Shown: positions 1-8,035, numbered from the stretch's first letter. The stretch is DNA of 39,758 nucleotides from JBGSKV01 sp041740975 (GCA_041740975.1 JBGSKV010000029.1:1-39758); one strand, 5' to 3'. Translations and numbers: made by a program. Notes: generated by a model from the letters alone, not told the origin.

Positions 1-227
1 CAACCACCGGGACTTTTGTTTGTAACAGAGCTCCTGCTCAGGCTGCGCTGGTGTTCGCGCGTCCTGCGCTCACAACCCCCTCTGAACACCACTTTGAAAA
101 ATTTCGACTAACTCTTTGCAAGATCAAAAGCTCCAACAGTGAGGCTTCGCCAACTAGGTTTGCCTCCATCGAGCAGCCGTTGCGAAAGCAACTTGTGCGG
201 GTGATCACTCGTGTGCGGAGCCTCACC

Positions 228-411
228 GTCACTTTTTGCTTTGGCGTTGCTTCGGGTTGGAACGAGCCAGCGATGGCGGGCACAGGGAACGGAGCGAGCC
301 GGATGCGAGCGACATTAGCGAAAGCGGAGGCAGGATGCCGCCAGCTGAGCGTCCCTGGGCACGCCATTGCTGGGAGGTTCGACACGATGCAACGCACACA
401 GCAAAAAGTGA
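228..411. repeat. Long imperfect inverted repeat (about 180 bp)
   Basis: Two arms pair in register over several blocks. tcactttttgct (229-240) pairs with agcaaaaagtga (400-411). gcgttgc (244-250) pairs with gcaacgc (389-395). ccagcgatggcg (267-278) pairs with cgccattgctgg (362-373) with one G-T wobble. caggga (283-288) pairs with tccctg (352-357). Weaker similarity continues outward to about 215 and 425. The blocks stay in the same order on both arms, so the whole segment could fold as one interrupted hairpin. No function is assigned. Confidence 0.7.
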
Positions 412-437
412 GTGTGAAAGGCGGAGCAAATTTAGAT

Positions 438-460
438 ATTCGGCCGCGAAGCGGCCGAAT
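438..460. repeat. Perfect palindrome with GCGAAGC core
   Basis: Ten-base arms (attcggccgc and gcggccgaat) flank a three-base gaa loop. The centre is GCGAAGC, a sequence known to form an unusually stable DNA mini-hairpin. It lies 11 bases beyond the stop codon of the minus-strand gene at 471-845, so it could act in termination or 3'-end protection of that transcript. No T-run follows on that strand, so it is not a classical intrinsic terminator. Confidence 0.6.
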
Positions 461-470
461 GTTCATTCAA

Positions 471-845
471 CTATCGTTTAATAATTAGATTTTTACACTT
501 TTTTTCATGATCAGCTGAACTGAGATAAATGCCAGACTCTTGATTATTGAGGTCATGACTCGGAACATGGGTCCATTCGGATCCATCTTCGTTCGATTGC
601 CAACGCATTTTTGTTCCAGCAGCGCCGTCTGTTTTTACCTGGCAAATGGTTTCTGGAAACTTATCGAAAAAGCCTTGGCACTCTTCGACCAAATTTTCTC
701 GGGTCTTAGTTGAATCGACACCGTAATAAGAAGCTAAGAATTCCGAGTTACACTCTCCGGCTCCAGTGGTTCCTGGATCCGCCTTGCCACATTGAAGGCA
801 AACAAGGGATAGGGGGGCGAGTAGTACTATGGTCTGAATATTCAT
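471..845 (-). CDS. Small exported protein, possible lipoprotein
   Basis: A 124-residue protein of unknown function. The N-terminus (MNIQTIVLLAPLSLVCLQCGK) is a short hydrophobic export signal. Cysteines at about 16 and 19 could be lipidated, but neither SLVC nor CLQC is a good lipobox, so simple secretion is equally possible. The mature part is polar, has three further cysteines (about residues 33, 56 and 67) plus one near the C-terminus, and no motif I recognise. The ATG at 845 is preceded by GAGG at good spacing. It stands alone; the AT-rich gap to 1113 carries divergent promoters for it and the next operon. Confidence 0.6.
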   Translation of the reverse strand: MNIQTIVLLAPLSLVCLQCGKADPGTTGAGECNSEFLASYYGVDSTKTRENLVEECQGFFDKFPETICQVKTDGAAGTKMRWQSNEDGSEWTHVPSHDLNNQESGIYLSSADHEKKCKNLIIKR

Positions 846-1112
846 ATATTAGGTCCTCTGACAATAGAGTTCGCAGTTACCATTGTTCCTTGTAACCTTC
901 AACTCTTAGACTCTGTTAGATTATGCCAAGCATTATAATACTTTAAATATCAATAACTTAGGGTGAAATCCTTAAATTCATAGAATATTATTTGATTTTA
1001 TAAAGATTCTATAGTATTTATATGGAACCATATCATATTTTATGATGTGGTGTCCCGGTTCTCTTGCTGTTGCTGCCGTGTTTAATGCTGTCGTTGAAAA
1101 GGAGTGTCTAAA
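846..1112. promoter_or_regulatory. AT-rich divergent intergenic region
   Basis: 267 bases between two divergent genes, markedly richer in A+T than the coding DNA around it, as expected for a bidirectional promoter region. I could not pick out a -35/-10 pair with acceptable spacing. The AAAAGGAG at 1097-1104 is the ribosome-binding site for the plus-strand gene. Confidence 0.4.
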
Positions 1113-1547
1113 ATGGGATCACTGTTACGTTTTGGTTTTTTCGCAGGTCTATTGGTTTTACTAGCTTTCGGTTACACCCTACTCAAATCTTCCCCAAAAG
1201 AACTGACACCTTCATCAAGCCCACATACGGATGCTGAATCCGCTGTAAAGAATTCTGGCGACAAAGTCGGAAACGCTCACCTACAAACCTCCGGCCATCT
1301 CGCCGCACGTGCACTGCACCGACCGTCGGCCCCTAAAATCAATCAAGATCAAATCAATCAAGCCTTATTCAAGCCTAAACCTTCGGCTGATGGATTTGAA
1401 AAAGCTAACTTTCACAAATCTAAATTGCTCGCCGAGTTAAAAACGGGCGAATGTTTTGCGATGGCGTATTTGTTTCCCAAGCGTTTGCAAGGTCAAAATA
1501 TGAATGCAGTGCCCGTAGCCTGTAAATTTGCGCAAATGCACCTGTAA
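1113..1547 (+). CDS. Small membrane-anchored protein, unknown
   Basis: A 144-residue protein. Residues about 5-23 form a hydrophobic helix directly after an arginine, giving an N-in signal anchor. The rest is a Ser/Pro/His-rich periplasmic stretch and a C-terminal block with two cysteines (in GECFAMAY and VACKF) that could form a disulfide. I do not recognise the family. The frame is open from a GTG at 1104, but that codon overlaps the AAAAGGAG at 1097-1104, so the ATG at 1113, eight bases downstream, is the better start. The M48-like gene follows 43 bases later and is probably co-transcribed. Confidence 0.65.
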   Translation: MGSLLRFGFFAGLLVLLAFGYTLLKSSPKELTPSSSPHTDAESAVKNSGDKVGNAHLQTSGHLAARALHRPSAPKINQDQINQALFKPKPSADGFEKANFHKSKLLAELKTGECFAMAYLFPKRLQGQNMNAVPVACKFAQMHL

Positions 1548-1590
1548 TTTCTTATTTTAACTTAATAGTCTTGTACAAAGGTTTTATGCA

Positions 1591-2391
1591 GTGAACAAAT
1601 GCTACTACTGGTTTTCCATCTTTCTTTTCGTATTTCTATCGAACTCATATAAAAGCCAAGGTGCTACTTTGGTCGACGTCTCCAAGGATGTGACCGATTT
1701 CACAAAATTCAGCCCGGAAACACAGAAAATTTATAAGGACAGTCAAGCCGAACGCTTAAAATCCTGGACGGACGAATCCAAAAACTGTCCTTTGACGACT
1801 AGTTATGTTGAGAGACTCCTACGAAGACTCTATGTATTTTCTGAGCTAGCCCCTCATGTAAATTCGGACACACTCGATAAAGAACGGACCTTCACACTTC
1901 GTATGGCCTGTGGCGAAAAAACGGATCGCCGCATGATCCAGCAAGAGTTTGGTGTAATGAACTTCGGTACGGAAATGCTTTCTCAGTTAAAATCGGAAGA
2001 CCAGCTGGCCGCGCTCTTGTCCCTTGAACTCGCGCGATTTATGCTGGCGTATGACCATAAAGTCTTAGACGTTAAAGACACGTTCTTCAAATTGGGCCGC
2101 TCCCAACGTGTCATTGTGATGAAGCGCAATATGATTTACGACGTAGATTCCTTAGCTGCACGCATTTTGGTAAATGCAGGCTACGACGCCTTTGCATTGA
2201 TTGAAGTGATCGATATTGCGGAAGCATTTTATGCCGGTCGTACGGCGCCCATTTCCATCGCGATGGGAAAGTCCGACAAAAGACGTTTAAAACTTCAAGA
2301 CTTAATGGTTTCCGAACGCATTGGTCCATCGAAGCAGGTCGATGGTGCGGTTCCACGGATGAAAATGGAAATTGCAGAAGTCATAAAATGA
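1591..2391 (+). CDS. M48-like exported protein lacking zinc ligands
   Basis: A 266-residue protein with a signal peptide (hydrophobic core about 7-17, likely cut near residue 25). Residues 120-200 follow the layout of M48 (HtpX/BepA/Oma1-type) metallopeptidases: the block before the active site (SEDQLAALLSLELARF) and the downstream DVDSLAARILVNAGYDA. The HExxH motif reads L145-E-L-A-R149, so both zinc-binding histidines are gone. The third ligand position is Asp184 in place of Glu. The glutamate of the motif (E146) remains. It is therefore likely a pseudoprotease, perhaps a scaffold or chaperone. The GTG start at 1591 is preceded by AAAGG. It ends 10 bases before convergent serA. Confidence 0.7.
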   Translation: MNKCYYWFSIFLFVFLSNSYKSQGATLVDVSKDVTDFTKFSPETQKIYKDSQAERLKSWTDESKNCPLTTSYVERLLRRLYVFSELAPHVNSDTLDKERTFTLRMACGEKTDRRMIQQEFGVMNFGTEMLSQLKSEDQLAALLSLELARFMLAYDHKVLDVKDTFFKLGRSQRVIVMKRNMIYDVDSLAARILVNAGYDAFALIEVIDIAEAFYAGRTAPISIAMGKSDKRRLKLQDLMVSERIGPSKQVDGAVPRMKMEIAEVIK

Positions 2392-2401
2392 CGGATATGT
2401 C

Positions 2402-3994
2402 TCAAAGCGAAACACTCTTCACAGAAATGACGTTTTTAATTTTATTGAGCTCTTCGAGGTTTTTTGCCGATGGCTCGCTATCGACGCGAATCAAGGCCAT
2501 GGCATTGCCACCGGTTTTATTGCGGCTCAAGTCAAAGCTATCAATGTTAATGCCCGATTTTCCAAGGTAGGTACCCAAATCTCCGACCACACCAGGCTTA
2601 TCTTGGTTTTCGACAATCAAGAAGCAACCACTTGGTTCCACTTCAAAATAATATTCATTAATGAGGGAAAGACGTTGAATCTTCTCGTCAAACACCGTTC
2701 CACCGATCGTAAACGTTTTGCCATCTTTTCCACGAATATAAATTTTGATGGCGGAGTTGTAGCCCTTAAATCCGGTATCGGTGGTCTGATGAACTGAGAT
2801 TCCGAGTTTTTCGATCTGAGCAGGGGCGTTGACAAAAGAAACATAGCCATCGACGATTTTATCGGCAAATCCTTTAAGAAATCCCAACTTTAACAAAGAA
2901 TGATTGAGCGAGGCGAGTTCGCCACGATAAGAAATTTCGATCTCACTGGGATTAAAATCCAAAATCTGCCCAGAGACAGATCCCAACTTTTCAGCGAGCA
3001 CTGCATAAGCTTGCAGGACGGCATGATCAATCACGCCAACTTCAGGTAAATTTACCGGATAATCTACGACTTGATTGCTTGTGGCTTTCACGACTTGTTC
3101 ATAGACAGTTTTGCCGATGGAAGCGGTTGCTTCTTCCGTAGCGGCGCCGATATGAGGAGTACACCAAACTTTGGCATGCTCGACGAGTCCGCGCATCGGT
3201 TCCGGTTCGTTTTCCCAAGTATCAATGCCAACACCGGCAAGTTTTCCGGAGTTTAAACACGCCAGCATTTCATTTTCGTCGACAATGCCACCACGTGCGG
3301 CGTTGATAATATAACTGCCGTCTTTCATGCTCGCCAAAATAGATTTGTCGACCATACCTCGCGTTTCTTTGTTTAGGGGAACATGCACGGTCAAAACGTC
3401 AGACTTTTCAGCAAGTTCTTTTAGAGTTTGGACGGGCGTGCATTGATATTGCTGAAACTTCGCCGGTGCCAAATAAGGATCATACGCAAACACCTGCATA
3501 TCGAACCCACGCGCAAATTTTGCCATGCGGTGGCCTACGTTTCCAACGCCCACGATACCCATGGATTTTTCTTTAAGTTCGTAACCTTTGAAGCGGTGGC
3601 GATCCCATCCCCCAGACTTCATATGCTGCTGTGCTTGCGGAACATTTCGGATCATGGCGAGAAGAAGAGCGAAGCTAAGTTCAGCGGCCGAGTTCGTGTT
3701 CTTGCCGGGACAATTAACAACCAAAATTCCTTTTTCGGTGGCGTAATCGATGTCAACATTTGCTACGCCAACGGCTGCGACTGCGACAATTTTTAGATGG
3801 GGGGCAGCATCGAGAACTTTGCGATCGACTTTGGTTTCACTGCGCGTCACAAGAACTTGTGCCGTCGGCAAAGCTTGCAACAACTCTTCAAGTGAACAGT
3901 CGGGGAGATATTGAATATTAAATTTTTCGTTTGCTTTAAAAGCCGCTACGGCTTGAGGATGTAGAGCGCCTCTGATCAACACGTCGATACGCAT
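2402..3994 (-). CDS. serA: D-3-phosphoglycerate dehydrogenase
   Basis: Oxidises 3-phosphoglycerate to 3-phosphohydroxypyruvate, the first step of serine biosynthesis, in the cytoplasm. The 530 residues match the long form of the enzyme. There is an N-terminal D-2-hydroxyacid dehydrogenase domain with the NAD-binding GVGNVG (149-154), the substrate loop NAARGGIVDE near 234 and the catalytic histidine in PHIGAATEEA near 281. A middle domain (about 320-450) follows, then a C-terminal ACT domain (ENQDKPGVVGDLG near 459) that in other members senses serine. The ATG at 3994 follows GGGAGAAG closely. It is monocistronic and convergent with the M48-like gene. Confidence 0.95.
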   Translation of the reverse strand: MRIDVLIRGALHPQAVAAFKANEKFNIQYLPDCSLEELLQALPTAQVLVTRSETKVDRKVLDAAPHLKIVAVAAVGVANVDIDYATEKGILVVNCPGKNTNSAAELSFALLLAMIRNVPQAQQHMKSGGWDRHRFKGYELKEKSMGIVGVGNVGHRMAKFARGFDMQVFAYDPYLAPAKFQQYQCTPVQTLKELAEKSDVLTVHVPLNKETRGMVDKSILASMKDGSYIINAARGGIVDENEMLACLNSGKLAGVGIDTWENEPEPMRGLVEHAKVWCTPHIGAATEEATASIGKTVYEQVVKATSNQVVDYPVNLPEVGVIDHAVLQAYAVLAEKLGSVSGQILDFNPSEIEISYRGELASLNHSLLKLGFLKGFADKIVDGYVSFVNAPAQIEKLGISVHQTTDTGFKGYNSAIKIYIRGKDGKTFTIGGTVFDEKIQRLSLINEYYFEVEPSGCFLIVENQDKPGVVGDLGTYLGKSGINIDSFDLSRNKTGGNAMALIRVDSEPSAKNLEELNKIKNVISVKSVSL

Positions 3995-4041
3995 GCTTCT
4001 CCCTATCCAAATTCCTGTTGAGGATTAGGAAGTTAACAGAG

Positions 4042-4611
4042 CTATAACTCTGACGCAACATCATCGTCTGCCGCTGAGACCGTTCTTGCGCCCACTGCGA
4101 CGCCGGACTTCATAATCACCGAAGTTTTCAGTTCCAGTTCTTTGTTTTCATTTTGGTTTCTATCGACCTTGACGCTTCTCTCACCAACAATCGTGTGGGT
4201 AGGATATTGCTTGCTCAGGGTTACATTTAAATCACCACCTAATTGCACGCGCATGTAGCGTTGCCAGTATCCAAAACTGTCTGTATAGCCATTAGGCTTT
4301 TTATCGATAAGCACTTGAGCACCTTGGATGGCAGCGCCGTTTTCATCGATTGCCCGCACCTGAACAAATGCATATCGTTTCGCAGTGAGAAGCCCTGCTG
4401 GATTAGCGAATTCACGTAAAATGCCAGAGGCAATGACCGCGCTCAAAAGAAACAAGCCAATTAGCGCCATAAAAAAATGACGATCTAAATAGACTCTTTT
4501 CCGAGCGTGAAATGGATTGATGGGCATTTCTTTGGCGCAGGCTTTCTTCTTTGGAATATAGGGACTTTCGAAAAGACCATCAGTTGTTAAATGAAATGGT
4601 TTCAGTTCCAT
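4042..4611 (-). CDS. Single-pass membrane protein, Ig-like domain
   Basis: A 189-residue protein with a cytoplasmic N-terminal segment of about 45 residues rich in basic residues, one transmembrane helix (about 47-64, FFMALIGLFLLSAVIASG), and an extracytoplasmic domain. Residues about 80-135 (AFVQVRAIDENGAAIQGAQVLIDKK, then GYTDSFGYW) resemble the beta-sandwich fold of carboxypeptidase-regulatory or PEGA-like domains. That match is by pattern only. The start at 4611 is supported by AGAGG seven bases upstream. The role is unknown; such domains often bind envelope or surface components. Confidence 0.65.
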   Translation of the reverse strand: MELKPFHLTTDGLFESPYIPKKKACAKEMPINPFHARKRVYLDRHFFMALIGLFLLSAVIASGILREFANPAGLLTAKRYAFVQVRAIDENGAAIQGAQVLIDKKPNGYTDSFGYWQRYMRVQLGGDLNVTLSKQYPTHTIVGERSVKVDRNQNENKELELKTSVIMKSGVAVGARTVSAADDDVASEL

Positions 4612-4648
4612 CGCAAACCTCTCAAGACATCGGGATTGTTTTGTGTGA

Positions 4649-4671
4649 GCTAGAAAGAATTGGTTTCTAGC
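4649..4671. promoter_or_regulatory. 8-bp perfect inverted repeat upstream of 4042-4611 gene
   Basis: gctagaaa and tttctagc flank the 7-base spacer gaattgg. It lies 38 bases upstream of the minus-strand ATG at 4611, in its promoter or 5' leader, so it could be an operator or an RNA hairpin. No regulator is assigned. Confidence 0.4.
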
Positions 4672-4764
4672 TTCCTTCTATCTTAAAAAAGGTGAGGTGA
4701 CTTTAAAATAGGCAAAATATTTAGCGAGGCAAGAGTTGCCTAGTCGGTTCTTTTTTATTCAGGA

Positions 4765-5619
4765 TCAGAAAGCTAAATGGCATGCCCGCTTCGGTTTGAG
4801 CGAGCGGCAACGCGCTCCCACTTCTTCTTTTTGTTGTTCGGAAAGCTCACGAGCATTCGTGACCTTAATGCGGAATCGATTATGGGAGGTCCAAACGATT
4901 TCAGCTTCGTAATGATAGAAGTGCTGTTCGCTGCCCCAGGCATTTTCGCGCCCATACAAATCAACTTTAATGCTTTTACCTTTAGCGCCTTTTTCCCATT
5001 CTTTATATCTGGATAAGCCACCGTTTGTGCGAAGCATGACAACATTGCCAACATCCGAATCATTCGAATTTTCAACTTCCCAGTACTGTACAGCTAGCGG
5101 ATTGATCGCCAGACTTGACGCTGTCTTCTCAAGTCCTAAAGCCGTATTTACTTTAGCTTCAAAGGCTGGCTGATCTGCCGGTAAAAAGTCGCAATTCACA
5201 TCGATGGGAAATCCTACTAAATCAGGATTAGCAGAGTTCCCGCCTTTTTCTTCCACTTTGCCACTGCCTTCCGTGCAAGGAACGCGCATAGCTGCCCAAT
5301 CACTGTCCTTTTCGACTAAATAGGAGTCTCGACAATGATTCGTAAAATCAGTCATAAAAATATCAAGAGACGGAACATAAAATGGAGTCGGTTTCGAAAT
5401 GTTGGATGCGGGGTTTTTGCAATCACCAATGTCAGCGTCTGGAAGTACTTCTTCCCCATCTTCACCTTTAGCTTTTTCATTCTGAGCAGAAGTTGGTTTT
5501 GAAACCGTCGAATTGCCCAAAGTTTTTTTGCCGGGCGTGGTACATGCGCACAAGCCAAGCGTGACGCAAACCAATGCGGCTTTGTGAAAAGTAAAGTTAT
5601 CAGTCGTTAAATTAGTCAT
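4765..5619 (-). CDS. Putative lipoprotein, unknown function
   Basis: A 284-residue protein with a signal peptide ending in a lipobox (VTLGLCAC, lipidated cysteine near residue 26). A Lys/Glu/Asp-rich linker follows (about 35-60), then a globular region with several cysteines (in GDCKNP, NHCRD, VPCTEG, DVNCDF, GARCRS, RACHL) that may form disulfides. I recognise no catalytic motif. The 75-base gap from the upstream polytopic gene (5695-7074), with no terminator, allows co-transcription. The start at 5619 has a weak GAAGAG upstream. Confidence 0.65.
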   Translation of the reverse strand: MTNLTTDNFTFHKAALVCVTLGLCACTTPGKKTLGNSTVSKPTSAQNEKAKGEDGEEVLPDADIGDCKNPASNISKPTPFYVPSLDIFMTDFTNHCRDSYLVEKDSDWAAMRVPCTEGSGKVEEKGGNSANPDLVGFPIDVNCDFLPADQPAFEAKVNTALGLEKTASSLAINPLAVQYWEVENSNDSDVGNVVMLRTNGGLSRYKEWEKGAKGKSIKVDLYGRENAWGSEQHFYHYEAEIVWTSHNRFRIKVTNARELSEQQKEEVGARCRSLKPKRACHLAF

Positions 5620-5694
5620 GATGCTGATTTTCTCTTCTAGGATGAAACTCTTACCAAGTCCGTCGGCAAAAAATGTTTTGAGGTTTAATAGCGG

Positions 5695-7074
5695 CTAAAT
5701 CCGATGGGCCTGAGCAAGGTTGTCGGCCGCTTGGATGATATTGAAAATACTCGCAATACCCATGGTTATTATCGTTGGCTCAAGCCATGAAATAAGACTC
5801 TGCAAATGGATTAGAGTAAATCCGGCAGACTCAGACTCATGGAAGGGGACAGACAATAGGCAGCTTCCCAGAATGATGAGCACCAATGAAATCAAAACAT
5901 GCCAGCTCATTTCAAAAAAACTATTAACGCTCAAGTAAGGTGGCACAATGGCACATACCGCGATACACAATGTGCATATCAAAAGTCTTTGGTTCGCCGT
6001 ATCAGAAAGAAATGCCAGCCAGTTTTGCCAAGAAAAGTCATTGGCAATTGTTAACATATTATGTGAATTCTCCAAAAGATTAGAAAAATTAAAAAAATCG
6101 GATGAAATGAAGTAAAAAATTGAAAAAGTCAGCAGGAGCACAATCATGCCGGTCCAGTTAATCACAAACTTCTTCCACTGCGTGCGAGAAAAAACCCAAG
6201 TAGAAAAAGGCACGTCAAATACAAAAAAAGGACTCTTTGATTGTGAGGCGCTAAGTTTAATTGGTGCAGGCATCAAGCGGTAGTCCAGCACGGAGCGACT
6301 AAGTGCCGAAAAGAAAGAAGTCCTTTGGCGGCTATGGAGAACTGGTGGCAAATTAATCTGACCCGATTGAGCTGATTGTAGTCTCTTATTATGAAAGCGT
6401 GTTTTCTTCAAAATGGGTTGAATGAGGAATTGACGCAATTGGCTGCTAAAAATAACAAAGACAGGGACTGCCATACATCCCAAGATGAGATTGGCTTGAC
6501 CCAAATAAGCGGACAATAGCGATACCGTCACGAGTGAACATGCCGCGTAGAGGGATCCAGAACGTAAGTAATAAGCGAGCGCGGTGAACCAACATGTGAA
6601 AAGAAAAAGAAAAATATTATGCGCACCGATGATTGAAATCGCTTGCGTCGGTTGAGTGCTTGACAAAAGCGTGGCGCAAACAATAAGCGCCACTGTCCAA
6701 GAACTTGTGGAAATTCGTGCGAGAATCGTTGCCATAAATATTGTCGCGAAGATAAGCCATCGATTGGCTTCGATTAAACGTTCAACATGAAAGTGAGGAT
6801 ACTTCGGGGAGCAGCCAATTCTTAACCACAACGAAAGGACATCGGAGGGCATATGCCAGCGATCTTCTTTGACCGCTGCCTGCTTTGGCAGGCTAAGTCC
6901 GCTACAGTTGTCGTCCGGCAAAGAAACTAGGGATTGCATGATGACGATGGATTCAGATTCGAAAACGGGTGGATGCTGTTTGATTTGGGCTAGCACGATG
7001 TTAACAAATACCACGCCAACGAGGGCCGTGAGGACCAGCATCCGTAACTGCAGCCATGCTCGTGAATAGCTCAT
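5695..7074 (-). CDS. Polytopic inner-membrane protein, unknown
   Basis: A 459-residue protein with roughly ten hydrophobic helices: about 11-28, 108-124, 127-142, 150-170, 175-196, 198-213, 312-333, 370-390, 398-416 and 430-447. A periplasmic-looking loop of about 80 residues follows the first helix, and a basic cytoplasmic-looking loop spans about 215-310. A large first loop followed by clustered helices recalls GT-C glycosyltransferases, but I see no clear Asp/Glu motif in that loop, so this is only a suggestion. The ATG at 7074 has a weak AGG upstream. Confidence 0.65.
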   Translation of the reverse strand: MSYSRAWLQLRMLVLTALVGVVFVNIVLAQIKQHPPVFESESIVIMQSLVSLPDDNCSGLSLPKQAAVKEDRWHMPSDVLSLWLRIGCSPKYPHFHVERLIEANRWLIFATIFMATILARISTSSWTVALIVCATLLSSTQPTQAISIIGAHNIFLFLFTCWFTALAYYLRSGSLYAACSLVTVSLLSAYLGQANLILGCMAVPVFVIFSSQLRQFLIQPILKKTRFHNKRLQSAQSGQINLPPVLHSRQRTSFFSALSRSVLDYRLMPAPIKLSASQSKSPFFVFDVPFSTWVFSRTQWKKFVINWTGMIVLLLTFSIFYFISSDFFNFSNLLENSHNMLTIANDFSWQNWLAFLSDTANQRLLICTLCIAVCAIVPPYLSVNSFFEMSWHVLISLVLIILGSCLLSVPFHESESAGFTLIHLQSLISWLEPTIITMGIASIFNIIQAADNLAQAHRI

Positions 7075-7482
7075 TAATCGCCTAGAAAACGCTCAGAATT
7101 CGGACAGTATCAATATTATCTAGAGTATTCAATATGTTATCCATAATAACCATAAGATCTATTTTAATGTATCTTTAAAAATCGTTGACTTTCTAATAGA
7201 AAGAAAGTAATTCTATTGGGCCAACAGCATGATGATTAATTTTGTATCTCTAGAATGAATAAAATTCCTTAGATTGGTCGATTTGCTTGATCTAGGCCTA
7301 AGGAGATACCTTTGTTATGCAGTTTGGTTGGTTTTATTACATTTGAATTAAAAATTATTTAATAGATAGTTGATTTTTATGAGTTTAAGAGTTACAAGAA
7401 AAGTAGTAATGAAGATTTACATGTTAGATAGAAAAGAAATATTAGCGGGTAGCTTCATAAATAGCATAGGGGAGGTTTTGTC
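7075..7482. promoter_or_regulatory. AT-rich 408-bp divergent leader region
   Basis: A gene-poor stretch between divergent genes, strongly A+T-rich. It contains ctttct/agaaag around 7190-7205, the pair ccttag (7267-7272) / ctaagg (7298-7303) that could hide an AAGGAG ribosome-binding site, and a very short ORF at 7317-7346. A strong GGGGAGG precedes the gene at 7483. I could not assign a promoter with confidence. Confidence 0.45.
7317..7346 (+). CDS. Possible 9-residue leader peptide
   Basis: ATG to TGA encodes MQFGWFYYI, five of nine residues aromatic. An AAGGAG at 7300-7305 lies 11 bases upstream, better than many real starts here. The same ribosome-binding site can pair with ccttag at 7267-7272. 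The gene at 7483 begins 136 bases downstream. It may be a leader peptide for that gene or chance in AT-rich DNA; I cannot decide. Confidence 0.2.
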   Translation: MQFGWFYYI

Positions 7483-7923
7483 ATGTCTTCGGTAGAATTA
7501 AGACCAGGTGATACTTTAAATATCGTCTGGAGCTCTATGCAAGAGACCCCACTTGGGATGAAAGAAGTTGAATCTAGCTTCGCATTTACATACGACGAAT
7601 TATTAACTCGTCTTCGCGCTAAGGGTCGGGCTGGTAAGTCTAGACGCTCTGGCACGGACGGTGCTCGTTTTAGCCGAATTGTTGCACTTGCAACGAACGC
7701 GCTTCGCAAAGGCAAGTGGTCAACTGGTGCTGATATTGACCGAGGCGAAGTTTTTGTAAAGTTGATGAAACGCTTTGATGCGTTGGAAGACACTGAGTAT
7801 AAAAACATCACTAGCAACGCAAAAGAAGCGATGGTCAAGCTTTATAAGCAAGGCACGTACCTGAAGCCGGAACAGAAAAAGATATTAAAAGATGCTTTAG
7901 ATGCTGTAGGCCTTCCAGCTTAA
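7483..7923 (+). CDS. Orphan 146-aa cytoplasmic protein
   Basis: No signal peptide or membrane helix. A strongly basic segment (about 44-65, with RLRAKGRAGKSRR) sits between an N-terminal acidic part and a predicted helical C-terminal half (about 85-140). Basic residues flanked by helices suggest nucleic-acid or ribosome contact, but I recognise no family. The GGGGAGG ribosome-binding site seven bases before the ATG is one of the best in the window, and an intrinsic terminator follows at 7981. It is therefore a well-translated single-gene unit. Confidence 0.7.
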   Translation: MSSVELRPGDTLNIVWSSMQETPLGMKEVESSFAFTYDELLTRLRAKGRAGKSRRSGTDGARFSRIVALATNALRKGKWSTGADIDRGEVFVKLMKRFDALEDTEYKNITSNAKEAMVKLYKQGTYLKPEQKKILKDALDAVGLPA

Positions 7924-7980
7924 TTTGCTGAAACAGCATTTTGATTTTTTTGAAAATAACTGATTATGGATGATAATAAA

Positions 7981-8016
7981 GGTGCTGACATGAAAGTGTT
8001 AGCGCCTCTTTTTTTA
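7981..8016 (+). terminator. Intrinsic terminator after orphan gene
   Basis: ggtgctgaca pairs with tgttagcgcc across a 6-base loop (10 bp including two G-T pairs) and is followed by tcttttttt. This is a classical Rho-independent terminator for the gene ending at 7923, 19 bases before the next start codon. Confidence 0.85.
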
Positions 8017-8035
8017 TTTAAAGGATTTTTTCGCA

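Larger units (their letters stand above)
1..470. other. Gene-free structured region at window edge
   Basis: I see no convincing gene here. Open frames exist on both strands (51-488 +, 38-466 -), but they overlap each other almost completely, resemble no family I know, and run straight through strong inverted repeats. What the stretch does hold is potential secondary structure: ggtgttc/gaacacc at 50-56 and 84-90, a 5-bp stem with a GAAA loop at 179-192, a long imperfect hairpin around 228-411, and a perfect palindrome at 438-460. It could be a structured non-coding RNA, a non-autonomous mobile element, or the decayed edge of something left of the window. Confidence 0.6.

Noticed and set aside
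38..488. Overlapping open frames on both strands (51-488 + and 38-466 -)
   Set aside because: They overlap almost fully, have unusual composition, lack good ribosome-binding sites and run through strong inverted repeats; better explained as chance frames in a structured GC-rich element.
4727..4752. Possible terminator (aggcaa/ttgcct followed later by TTTTTT)
   Set aside because: The stem is only six pairs and the T-run is separated by nine bases; no plus-strand gene precedes it.
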